Shown: in pieces, positions 1-7,372 of the stretch
Numbering within the stretch: the first letter of the stretch is position 1
How the letters are laid out: every line of letters starts with the position of its first letter
Origin: Candidatus Sulfotelmatobacter sp.
Lineage (GTDB): Bacteria > Acidobacteriota > Terriglobia > Terriglobales > SbA1
Assembly: GCA_030151135.1 (NCBI GenBank)
Contig: JASLEQ010000055.1
Coordinates: 1-18,571 of the forward strand
Length of the DNA: 18,571 bases
Direction of reading: 5' to 3'
Notes under the pieces: model-generated
Seen by the model: only the letters and a program-made list of their open reading frames with translations
What the model was told of the DNA's origin: nothing
The model's database searches: none
Position numbers and translations under genes: made by a program

Positions 1-1
1 C

Positions 2-487
2 AAGCTCGAGCCTGCCAGCGGATTCCAGTCGGAGCAATTTCGTGAGCTCGAATTCCTGTGCGGCCTGAAAGATGAAAAGATGTTGCGCTATCACCGTCCA
101 ACACCCGAAGCCTATGAGCAATTGGCGCGGCGGTTGCGGGAACCGTCGCTGCACGATGTTTTCTTCGACGCTCTGCGCCATATGGAGAAGTTGGACTACG
201 CTCCAAATGCCACCGAGAAAGAAAAGTTCGAGGCGCGGGCGCGCGCGGTCCTCTCTTTGTATCAGGACGAGCACAAGCACCGGGATTGGATTGATGTTTG
301 CGAACGCCTCACTGAGTTCGATGAACTGATTGTGAGCTGGCGCCTGCGTCACATCCAGCTCGTTGAGCGCGTCATCGGCATCCGCGTGGGGACGGGGGGA
401 AGCGCAGGGTCGTCGTACCTGAAGCTTACGTTGGACAAGAAATTCTTTCCCGAATTGTGGGAGGCACGAACGCTGCTTACCCAATGA
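2..487 (+). CDS. kynA: Tryptophan 2,3-dioxygenase, 3' part only
   Basis: This heme enzyme opens the indole ring of L-tryptophan to N-formylkynurenine, the first step of the kynurenine pathway. The gene starts left of the window. The open frame already runs from base 2, and the first Met in view (base 80) is internal. About 161 C-terminal residues are visible. The frame before base 80 carries the family block SGFQSEQFRELE, whose Arg (41-43) matches the Arg that binds the substrate carboxylate in human TDO. Near the C-terminus, WRLRH followed by VGTGGSAG gives the proximal heme His (350-352) and the conserved Thr of GTGGS (392-394). The end (FFPELWEARTLL) is typical of bacterial TDO. It is followed after 18 bases by kynurenine 3-monooxygenase, so the three genes form an operon. 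Any kynurenine formamidase gene would lie elsewhere. Confidence 0.95.
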   Translation, partial: KLEPASGFQSEQFRELEFLCGLKDEKMLRYHRPTPEAYEQLARRLREPSLHDVFFDALRHMEKLDYAPNATEKEKFEARARAVLSLYQDEHKHRDWIDVCERLTEFDELIVSWRLRHIQLVERVIGIRVGTGGSAGSSYLKLTLDKKFFPELWEARTLLTQ

Positions 488-505
488 CCGGACGCGCTTT
501 CTCCC

Positions 506-1870
506 ATGTCCACAAAACCTCAAACCATTTCACTGATCGGCGCCGGCTTGAACGGCCCGCTGCTGGCGTTGGGATTGGTGAAGCGCGGCTTTGATGTCGA
601 GATCTACGAGCGCCGGCTGGATATGCGCCGCGTGCCAATCAGCGCCGGACGCTCCATTAATCTCGCATTATCGACGCGCGGCATCCATGCCCTGAAGCAA
701 GCGGGACTGTGGAAAGAGATGCAGAACATCATCATCCCGATGAAAGGTCGGATGATGCATTCCGTTTCCGGCGAACTAACCTTCCAGCCCTACGGAAAAG
801 ACGAGACTGAGGTGATCAATTCGATCTCGCGTGCCGAGTTGAACATTGCTCTGATGGATGCCGCGGAAGCACAAGGCGTGCGGATCCACTTTCAACGGCG
901 CTGTGTAGGAATGGATCTCAGAAGCGGCCAGCTGCGGCTGCGCGACGAGGCTTCCGGAGATGAGCATTCCGTGGATACCGGCGTTGTGATCGCCTGCGAC
1001 GGATCGGGTTCGGCAATCCGTACCGAGATGATGCGTTTCCCCCGTTTCAACTTCTCGCAGCAATATCTCAATTATGGATACAAAGAGCTGACCATCCCTG
1101 CTGGACCCGGCGGGAAGCATGCCTTGGAGACGCATGCGCTGCACATATGGCCGCGGGGCAACTATATGCTGATTGCGCTTCCCAACATCGATGGCACCTT
1201 CGCGTGCATTCTGTTCCTGCCATTTGATGGCGAAGATAGCTTCGCCGTTCTACGCACGCATTCGGGCGTTCACGAATTCTTTCGATCCCACTTCCCCGAT
1301 GCCCTGCCTCTCATGCCCGAACTCGCAGATAACTTCTTTGCAAATCCCACCGGTTCGATGGTGACCATTAAGTGTTCGCCGTGGCATCTGAACGGCCGAG
1401 TTCTGTTGCTCGGCGACTCTGCGCACGCCATTGTTCCATTCTTCGGACAGGGAATTAATTGCGGCTTTGAGGATTGTACTGTTCTGCTCGAACTTCTTGA
1501 TCGCTATGATCTCGATTGGGGGAAAACTTTCTCCGAGTTCGAGCAGTCTCGAAAGGTCAATACGGACGCGATTGCAGACCTTGCAGTCGAAAACTTTGTC
1601 GAAATGCGGGACCGTGTGGCTGATCCCAGATTCCTGCTGCGCAAGAAGGTGGAACTGGCCCTCGAACAGAAATATCCAAAACGCTTCGTTCCTAAATACG
1701 CGATGGTGACATTCCATCGCATCCCATATTCCACCGCTCTGCGGCGAGGAGAAGTGCAAGAGGGAATTCTTTCCCGCCTTTGCGCGCCAATCGAGCGTGT
1801 CGAAGACCTGGACTGGAGTGCCGCCGAGACGCTGATCAGCACCCAACTTACCCCGCTGGAGCTTTCGTGA
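506..1870 (+). CDS. kmo: Kynurenine 3-monooxygenase (FAD)
   Basis: This flavoprotein hydroxylates L-kynurenine to 3-hydroxykynurenine using NADPH and O2. It has 454 residues, the usual bacterial length, and no obvious C-terminal membrane anchor, unlike the mitochondrial enzyme. The N-terminus holds the dinucleotide-binding GAGLNG (residues 12-17) followed by an acidic/basic ERR end of strand 2. GRSINLALS, PYGKDETEV, YKEL and ALHIWPRGNYM are all blocks shared with the Pseudomonas fluorescens enzyme. The second FAD motif GDSAHAIVPFFGQGIN starts at G303. VENFVEM lies in the substrate-side region. The ATG at 506 is the natural start because the GAGLNG motif follows at once; the ribosome-binding site is weak. 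Its stop overlaps the kynureninase GTG start by four bases (GTGA), which implies translational coupling. Identification is secure from the motifs. Confidence 0.96.
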   Translation: MSTKPQTISLIGAGLNGPLLALGLVKRGFDVEIYERRLDMRRVPISAGRSINLALSTRGIHALKQAGLWKEMQNIIIPMKGRMMHSVSGELTFQPYGKDETEVINSISRAELNIALMDAAEAQGVRIHFQRRCVGMDLRSGQLRLRDEASGDEHSVDTGVVIACDGSGSAIRTEMMRFPRFNFSQQYLNYGYKELTIPAGPGGKHALETHALHIWPRGNYMLIALPNIDGTFACILFLPFDGEDSFAVLRTHSGVHEFFRSHFPDALPLMPELADNFFANPTGSMVTIKCSPWHLNGRVLLLGDSAHAIVPFFGQGINCGFEDCTVLLELLDRYDLDWGKTFSEFEQSRKVNTDAIADLAVENFVEMRDRVADPRFLLRKKVELALEQKYPKRFVPKYAMVTFHRIPYSTALRRGEVQEGILSRLCAPIERVEDLDWSAAETLISTQLTPLELS

Positions 1871-3162
1871 CGGACGCGAGATTCCGAGTTGGCGAAGAGT
1901 TCGCGCTAGCCATGGATGCGAGCGATCCGCTTTCCCCTTTCCGCGACCGCTTCTTCATTCCTCAAACTCACCAGGGGGAAGATTGCATTTACCTCTGCGG
2001 CCATTCTCTCGGACTGCAGCCCAAATCAACCAAATCGTATATCGAGCAGGAACTCAAAGACTGGGCTCAACTCGGAGTCGAAGGACACTTCCACGCCAAA
2101 CATCCATGGATGCCGTATCACCGGCTGCTGACCGGCCAAACCGCTGCCCTTGTGGGCGCGGAGCCCGAAGAAGTGGTGGTCATGAATTCTTTGACGGTGA
2201 ATCTTCACTTGATGATGGTGTCTTTTTACCGGCCCACTTCTGAAAGGCACAAGATCGTGGTCGAACGCGGAGCATTCCCCTCCGACCAGTATGCGGTGAA
2301 ATCTCAGATTCAATTTCACGGATTCGATCCCGCCTTCTCACTGATTGAACTGACCCCACGCGAAGGAGAATGGTGCCTTCGCGATGAAGATATAGAAGCC
2401 GTGATCGATCGTGAGGGGCAGTCGATCGCCCTGATCTTGCTCGGCGGAGTCAACTACGCTACCGGCCAGCTTTTCGATATGGCGGAAATTACCAAGGCCG
2501 GGCATCGCATGGGATGCGTTGTCGGCTTCGATCTAGCACATGCTGCCGGAAATGTTCCCTTGCACCTGCACGATTGGGCGCCGGACTTCGCCGTCTGGTG
2601 TAGCTATAAATATCTCAATGGCGGTCCGGGCTGCGTGGCGGGCTGCTTTGTTCACGCGGTCCATGCAAAGCAATCGGACACCCCTCGTTTTGCGGGCTGG
2701 TGGGGACATGACGAGAAGACGCGTTTTCAGATGCGTCCTGATTTTCATGCGATGGCTGGGGCCGAAGGCTGGCAGTTAAGCAATCCGCCGATCATAGCCT
2801 TAGCTCCGCTGCGTGCCTCGATGGAGATTTTTGCGGAGGCAACCATCCCGCGTCTCCGGGAAAAAAGTACCGCGCTGACTTCCTACATGGAGTTCCTGCT
2901 CAAGGCTGGAAACCCCACCGGCTTTTCAATTGTCACGACCGCGGAAGAAGGTAGAAGAGGAGCGCAACTGTCTATCCGCATCATGAAGCGAGGCCGGGAG
3001 CTTTGCGACAGGCTCACCGCGGAGGGCATAGTGGGCGACTGGCGTGAGCCTGACATTTACCGCGTTGCGCCAGTTCCTTTGTATAACTCGTTCCGCGACG
3101 TCTATCGTTTCGCTCAACATTTTCGGGCCATTTTCATGAATACGGGCTCCCCGGTGTGTTAA
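1867..3162 (+). CDS. kynU: Kynureninase (PLP-dependent)
   Basis: This PLP enzyme (fold-type I) cleaves 3-hydroxykynurenine or kynurenine to 3-hydroxyanthranilate or anthranilate plus alanine. The chosen GTG start at 1867 gives 431 residues, near the family norm. The frame is open further upstream (to 1780), but that part overlaps the monooxygenase and looks like shadow sequence. A GGAG at 1858-1861 sits five bases before the GTG. The Schiff-base Lys is K248 in WCSYKYLNGGPG, preceded by FDLAHAAGN with the Asp that pairs with the PLP ring nitrogen. CGHSLGLQPK near the N-terminus and the RVAPVPLYNSF block near the C-terminus are family features. With the preceding gene it makes 3-hydroxyanthranilate, the entry to quinolinate and NAD. 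The next enzyme (3-hydroxyanthranilate dioxygenase) is not in view. Confidence 0.95.
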   Translation: MTDARFRVGEEFALAMDASDPLSPFRDRFFIPQTHQGEDCIYLCGHSLGLQPKSTKSYIEQELKDWAQLGVEGHFHAKHPWMPYHRLLTGQTAALVGAEPEEVVVMNSLTVNLHLMMVSFYRPTSERHKIVVERGAFPSDQYAVKSQIQFHGFDPAFSLIELTPREGEWCLRDEDIEAVIDREGQSIALILLGGVNYATGQLFDMAEITKAGHRMGCVVGFDLAHAAGNVPLHLHDWAPDFAVWCSYKYLNGGPGCVAGCFVHAVHAKQSDTPRFAGWWGHDEKTRFQMRPDFHAMAGAEGWQLSNPPIIALAPLRASMEIFAEATIPRLREKSTALTSYMEFLLKAGNPTGFSIVTTAEEGRRGAQLSIRIMKRGRELCDRLTAEGIVGDWREPDIYRVAPVPLYNSFRDVYRFAQHFRAIFMNTGSPVC

Positions 3163-3192
3163 GCCGGTTACCTCAGTAATACTGCAGGCATC

Positions 3193-5025
3193 GTGACCAA
3201 ACATACAATCCTGAGCGTGGGGGAAAGTGCGTCCCAACGCGGAAGGAAATGGCTGGCCGGAATCTGCGCACTGGTCTGCGTGCATATACTGCTGTCTCTG
3301 CTTGCGCCTCGTGGATTCTTCCTCACGGCCTTCGGCGACATCCTGCAGAACCTCATTTTATTGAGCGCCTTGATCGGGTTCCTCCGAAGTGTTTACGCCA
3401 CCTCCGGGCGCCCGCGTTTGTTCTGGGGCCTGCTGAGTTTCGGACTCATAATCTGGTTGTTGTCGCAGTTGATGTGGACCTATGTGGAAGTGTTTCTGCG
3501 GCACGACGCCCCCAATCCATTCTTTGGTGACGTAGTTCTCTTTTTGCACGTCGTGCCCATGATGGCTGCTGTGGCCGTCCAGCCTCACTGCAAACAAGAC
3601 CCCGGTATCTTGCCTGCCGGAACACTGGATTTTGGTCTCCTGCTGACATGGTGGCTGTTTCTGTATTTCTTCGTTGTCATTCCCTGGCAGTATGTGCATT
3701 TTTCTGAGGCGATTTACGGGCACAGCTTCGACCTCCTGTATTTCAGCGAAGAGTTGGTGTTTGCAGCGGCAGTGCTCGTTGTTCAGTACCGCACCCACGG
3801 GCCTTGGCGAAGCGTCTACCTGCACTTATTTGGCGCTACCATGCTGTATTGCGCCGCATCATTCGCCGCCAGCGAAGCAATTGATCGACACCTCTACTAC
3901 ACCGGCAGCCTCTATGACGTCCCACTGGTAGCGTCGATGGCGTGGTTTGTTCGCATCGGTTTTCTTGGGACTGAGCGAAACAATGAAGCCCTTTCGAGCA
4001 ACGCCCCGATGCGCGGTTTTGGAATTTGGAAGGCGCGCCTTGCCATGCTGGCGGTCCTGCTCACACCGTTGATGCTGATGTGGGCGCAATTCGCCGGAGA
4101 CGCTCCAAAGCGGGTTCGCGCCTATCGCGTTGTGCTGACCGCAGCCGTGATGCTCCTCATGGGAGGGCTCGTGTTTTTCAAGCAGCATTTGCTGGATGGC
4201 GAATTGCTGAGCCTGCTTCGCCTCTCGCGCCAAAACCTTGAAGAAATGTGCCGTCTCAAGGATGAACTTGAAAATAAGGAGCAATCTCTCCGATGGCATA
4301 GCCTGGAACTCCAGCGAAAGAATCTCGAGTTGCAGGAGATCTCCTTTACCGACGTACTTACCGGAGTTTGGAACCGCCGCTACATGGAGGAAATCCTCAC
4401 GGCTGAGGCCGGTCAAGTTTTGCGTAACTACCAGCGTGAGCGGGGAACAGACATTCACAAGATGGATCACCGCGACCTGGTGTTCATCATGGTAGACATG
4501 GATTTCTTTAAGCAGGTGAACGATCTTCATGGCCATCCTGCCGGAGATCGCCTCTTGCAACTTGTAGCTCAACGCCTTTCAACAGTAGTGCGGAAATCGG
4601 ATGTGCTCGTGCGCTGGGGAGGCGAAGAATTTTTGATCATGAGCCGTTCGACCGATCCATGGGGAACTCCGGCATTTTGCAGCCGCGTTCTGGAAATAAT
4701 TTCTGCCGAGCCATTCGACCTCGGCCGCGGCATCATGGTGCACAAATCGTGTTCCATTGGATGGGCGGCCTATCCCTGGTGCCGCGATGCCTACGAAGCC
4801 CTGTGCGCGGAGGAGTCGATTGCACTGGCCGATGCCGCGCTGTATCGCGCCAAAGCCCTGGGTCGAAACCAGAGTGTAGGCATCGTCGCAACCGATGATG
4901 CGGGAGTTTCACCGCAGATGATTACGCTGCAAGCAATTTGCGAACCAAAAAATTCCATCGCGCGAATGATCGAAACTCCATGCCCCACTCAGAAATCCGC
5001 CGCCGCAGCCAGTGATGCCATTTGA
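3193..5025 (+). CDS. Membrane-bound diguanylate cyclase (GGDEF)
   Basis: This is predicted to make cyclic di-GMP from two GTP at the inner membrane. The 610-residue protein has about ten hydrophobic segments (roughly 20-37, 45-64, 76-98, 111-130, 145-164, 180-199, 207-226, 240-257, 281-299 and 312-330). A charged helix of coiled-coil character (about 335-383) leads into a GGDEF domain from FTDVLTGVWNRR (about 385) to about 560. The Mg site is D435 in VDMDFFK, the active loop is GGEEF at 476-480, and an inhibitory-site RKSD at 467-470 lies five residues before it, so product inhibition is expected. I cannot assign the membrane part to a named sensor family. The start is a GTG at 3193 with weak Shine-Dalgarno sequence; the in-frame GTG at 3217 is an alternative. 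It lies 30 bases after kynureninase without a terminator. Confidence 0.9.
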   Translation: MTKHTILSVGESASQRGRKWLAGICALVCVHILLSLLAPRGFFLTAFGDILQNLILLSALIGFLRSVYATSGRPRLFWGLLSFGLIIWLLSQLMWTYVEVFLRHDAPNPFFGDVVLFLHVVPMMAAVAVQPHCKQDPGILPAGTLDFGLLLTWWLFLYFFVVIPWQYVHFSEAIYGHSFDLLYFSEELVFAAAVLVVQYRTHGPWRSVYLHLFGATMLYCAASFAASEAIDRHLYYTGSLYDVPLVASMAWFVRIGFLGTERNNEALSSNAPMRGFGIWKARLAMLAVLLTPLMLMWAQFAGDAPKRVRAYRVVLTAAVMLLMGGLVFFKQHLLDGELLSLLRLSRQNLEEMCRLKDELENKEQSLRWHSLELQRKNLELQEISFTDVLTGVWNRRYMEEILTAEAGQVLRNYQRERGTDIHKMDHRDLVFIMVDMDFFKQVNDLHGHPAGDRLLQLVAQRLSTVVRKSDVLVRWGGEEFLIMSRSTDPWGTPAFCSRVLEIISAEPFDLGRGIMVHKSCSIGWAAYPWCRDAYEALCAEESIALADAALYRAKALGRNQSVGIVATDDAGVSPQMITLQAICEPKNSIARMIETPCPTQKSAAAASDAI

Positions 5026-5066
5026 TCTCAGTTAGTTCTCCAGCTCCTCGAAACCAATGCGGAGGC

Positions 5067-5096
5067 TTGACCTGCGCCGCAGGCGTTGTCTACAGT
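5067..5096 (+). promoter_or_regulatory. Candidate sigma-70 promoter of pyrR
   Basis: TTGACC (5067-5072) and TACAGT (5091-5096) are separated by 18 bases. That is five of six matches to the -35 consensus and four of six to the -10. A start near 5103 would leave a leader of only about 30 bases before the pyrR ATG, too short for a pyr attenuator. The rest of the 5026-5133 gap shows no terminator. Confidence 0.45.
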
Positions 5097-5133
5097 GAGA
5101 ATCCGGCCGCAGGGCCAAAAGGCAAACTTCCTC

Positions 5134-5700
5134 ATGAAAACTACTCCTTCGCGCAAGACCGGCCTTCGTCAGAAGGCTCAGTTGATGTCTGCTTCAGAAA
5201 TCGAACGCACGCTGGTGCGTCTGGCTTACGAAATCGTTGAGAAAAATGGTGGCGTCGAGGCATTGGGCCTCGTTGGCATTCGCCGCCGCGGAGTTCCCCT
5301 CGCAGAGCGGCTTGGCAAGATCATCACCCGCATTGAAGACGCCAACGTTCCGGTAGGAACCCTCGACATCACTTTCTATCGCGATGATCTGTCGACATTA
5401 GGTCCTAAGCCGGTCGTGCAAGAGAGAGAAGTCGGCTTTGATATCGGCGACAAGAATATCGTTCTCGTCGACGATGTGCTGTTTACAGGGCGTACGACTC
5501 GCGCCGCGCTGGATGCACTCTTCTCCCACGGGCGCCCTCGCCGCGTTCAGCTTTGCGTTCTGATCGACCGTGGGCATCGAGAGATTCCGGTCGAAGCGAC
5601 GTATGTCGGACGCAATGTCCAGACCACGCTCAATGAGGTGATCGAGGTGAAACTCACGGAAATTGACGACGCAGAAAAAGTCTTGCTGATGGAACGCTAA
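5134..5700 (+). CDS. pyrR: PyrR pyrimidine regulator / uracil phosphoribosyltransferase
   Basis: PyrR family proteins bind UMP and pyr leader RNA to attenuate pyrimidine biosynthesis genes. Many also convert uracil and PRPP to UMP. The 188-residue product follows Bacillus PyrR almost block by block: LVGIRRRGVPLA, DITFYRDDLS, the PRPP loop VLVDDVLFTGRTTR (residues 110-123), VLIDRGHRE and a terminal LTEIDDAE. The frame extends to a TTG at 5086. I chose ATG 5134, with AAAAGG 11 bases before it, because the family has about 13 residues before the first helix. ATG 5185 has a better AGAAGG but would cut that segment. No pyrB or pyrC follows; instead a strong terminator does. A PyrR role in the nearby pyrimidine salvage genes is possible but not shown. 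Confidence 0.93.
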   Translation: MKTTPSRKTGLRQKAQLMSASEIERTLVRLAYEIVEKNGGVEALGLVGIRRRGVPLAERLGKIITRIEDANVPVGTLDITFYRDDLSTLGPKPVVQEREVGFDIGDKNIVLVDDVLFTGRTTRAALDALFSHGRPRRVQLCVLIDRGHREIPVEATYVGRNVQTTLNEVIEVKLTEIDDAEKVLLMER

Positions 5701-5720
5701 ATCCACTGGAGCGAAAACAA

Positions 5721-5755
5721 AAAAGACGGCGGCCGAAACCGCCGTCTTTTATTTT
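5721..5755. terminator. Bidirectional rho-independent terminator
   Basis: A perfect 12-bp stem (5721-5732 with 5739-5750) encloses a six-base loop (CCGAAA). Its core is GACGGCGG/CCGCCGTC. It has an A run on the left (5719-5724) and T runs on the right (5747-5750 and 5752-5755), so it works in both directions. It lies between the convergent ends of pyrR (stop at 5700) and the minus-strand aldehyde dehydrogenase (stop at 5762). Confidence 0.92.
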
Positions 5756-5761
5756 CCGGAT

Positions 5762-7258
5762 CTACGCAATCTTCGTGCAGACCGCTTTGGTCTGCGTGTA
5801 AAGATTCAGCACGTCATGTCCCATTTCGCGGCCCCAGCCAGACTGCTTGTAACCTCCAAACGGCATTGACGCGTCGAAGATGTTGTAGCAATTGATCCAG
5901 ACTGTTCCCGCGCGAAGCTGCTCGGCCATACGATGCGCCTTGCTGATGTCGCGCGTCCAGACCGCGGCTGCCAGCCCGTACTCGCTGTTGTTGGCGCGTG
6001 GAATGATCTCCTCGGGATCGGTGAACGGCATGGCCGCGACCACCGGCCCAAAAATTTCCTCCCGCACGACTTTCATTTCTTCTTTCGTGTCGACGAGGAC
6101 AGTGGGTTCAACGAAATATCCGCGATCGCTCGCTTTCCGTCCGCCCACCACAGCCTTGGCTCCCTGCGACAATCCGGATTCGAGATATCCGCAGACGCGA
6201 TTGAGTTGTTCCTCCGAAACCAGCGGCCCCATCTGCGTTTCCGGTTCCAGTCCCGATCCGACCTTAATCTTCTTCGCGTAATCAGCGACTCCTTCGACGA
6301 CGCGGTCGTAAATGGATTTCTCCACGTACAAACGCGAGCCCGCACAGCAGCACTGCCCATGATTGAAGAAGATCGCACTGGCCGAGCCCTGAATTGCCGT
6401 TTCAAGATCAGCGTCTTTGAAAACGACGTTCGGAGACTTCCCGCCCAGTTCCAGGGATACCTTCTTCAAGTTTCCCGCCGCGGCGTGAACGATCAGCTTG
6501 CCCACTTCCGTCGACCCCGTGAACGCAACTTTATCAACATCAGGATGAGCGGCCAGCGCAGCGCCTGCGGTTTCTCCATAACCGGGAACAACATTCACCA
6601 CGCCCTCGTGGAATCCCGCCTCCATCACGAGTTCGCCGAGCCGCAACGCAGAAAGCGGAGTCTGCTCCGCCGGCTTCAGCACAACCGTGCAGCCGGTGGC
6701 CAGCGCCGGGCCCAGTTTCCATGCGGCCATCAGTAACGGGAAGTTCCACGGAATGATTTGGCCGACTACTCCGACCGGTTCCCGCAACGTGTAAGCGAGG
6801 AATCTCGCTCCCGGAACCGAAATCGGAATTGTGTTGCCTTCAATCTTAGTGGCCCATCCAGCCATGTAGCGGAAAAGATCTACCGCCAGTGGGACGTCCG
6901 CTACTTTGGCGACGGCCAAGGGCTTGCCATTGTCGAGACTTTCGAGGTATGCGAATTCTTCTGTATGTTGTTCGAGCAGGTCCGCCAATTTCCAGATCAG
7001 CCGCCCGCGCTGGGATGGGGTCATCCGGCGCCACGGCCCGTTATCGAATGCTTGCCGCGCGGCTTCCACCGCGCGATTGATGTCTTCGCGATCGCCTTCG
7101 GCAACTTGCGCCAGAACTTCGCCGGTTGCCGGATTGTAGGTGGGGAAAGTCTTGCCGGACGCGGCATTCACCCAGCGTCCATTGATTAACATCTGTCGTG
7201 GTTTGTCGATGAATTCCGCGACGTGCGGATGGATTTGCGGAGAGACTGCGATGCCCAT
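5762..7258 (-). CDS. NAD(P)-dependent aldehyde dehydrogenase
   Basis: A soluble single-domain aldehyde dehydrogenase of 498 residues, the standard family length, oxidising an aldehyde to its acid. The catalytic Cys is C304 in GQCCCAGSR, the general base is E270 in SLELGGKSP, and the oxyanion Asn is N172 in IIPWNFPLL. Also present are FTGSTEVG for cofactor binding and EEIFGPV. The sequence is of the class 1/2 (retinal/acetaldehyde/phenylacetaldehyde) type, and substrate cannot be read from it. The frame opens ten codons earlier, but ATG 7258 has a near-perfect AAGGAGG five bases upstream and is preferred. It is the last gene of the run deoC, ALDH16-like, ALDH, which suggests acetaldehyde from the aldolase as a substrate. 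A 114-base gap separates it from the gene before it, so it may also have its own promoter. Confidence 0.93.
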   Translation of the reverse strand: MGIAVSPQIHPHVAEFIDKPRQMLINGRWVNAASGKTFPTYNPATGEVLAQVAEGDREDINRAVEAARQAFDNGPWRRMTPSQRGRLIWKLADLLEQHTEEFAYLESLDNGKPLAVAKVADVPLAVDLFRYMAGWATKIEGNTIPISVPGARFLAYTLREPVGVVGQIIPWNFPLLMAAWKLGPALATGCTVVLKPAEQTPLSALRLGELVMEAGFHEGVVNVVPGYGETAGAALAAHPDVDKVAFTGSTEVGKLIVHAAAGNLKKVSLELGGKSPNVVFKDADLETAIQGSASAIFFNHGQCCCAGSRLYVEKSIYDRVVEGVADYAKKIKVGSGLEPETQMGPLVSEEQLNRVCGYLESGLSQGAKAVVGGRKASDRGYFVEPTVLVDTKEEMKVVREEIFGPVVAAMPFTDPEEIIPRANNSEYGLAAAVWTRDISKAHRMAEQLRAGTVWINCYNIFDASMPFGGYKQSGWGREMGHDVLNLYTQTKAVCTKIA

Positions 7259-7372
7259 AGATCCTCCTTGGTCAACGTGGACTTGCAAGGCAGAAGATAA
7301 TGCCGGGCTTACGAATGAAATGAAACTGCGGGTATGCTAGTCCCGCCGGGTCAGATAATGCAATCGAGGAAC

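Noticed and set aside
3859..4572. Open frame of 237 codons on the minus strand
   Set aside because: Antisense to the diguanylate cyclase gene, with no family features and no ribosome-binding site.
7259..7372. Possible promoter for the conventional ALDH on the minus strand (TTTCAT, 17, CATTAT)
   Set aside because: Only three and four of six consensus matches; other equally weak pairs can be found in the same gap.
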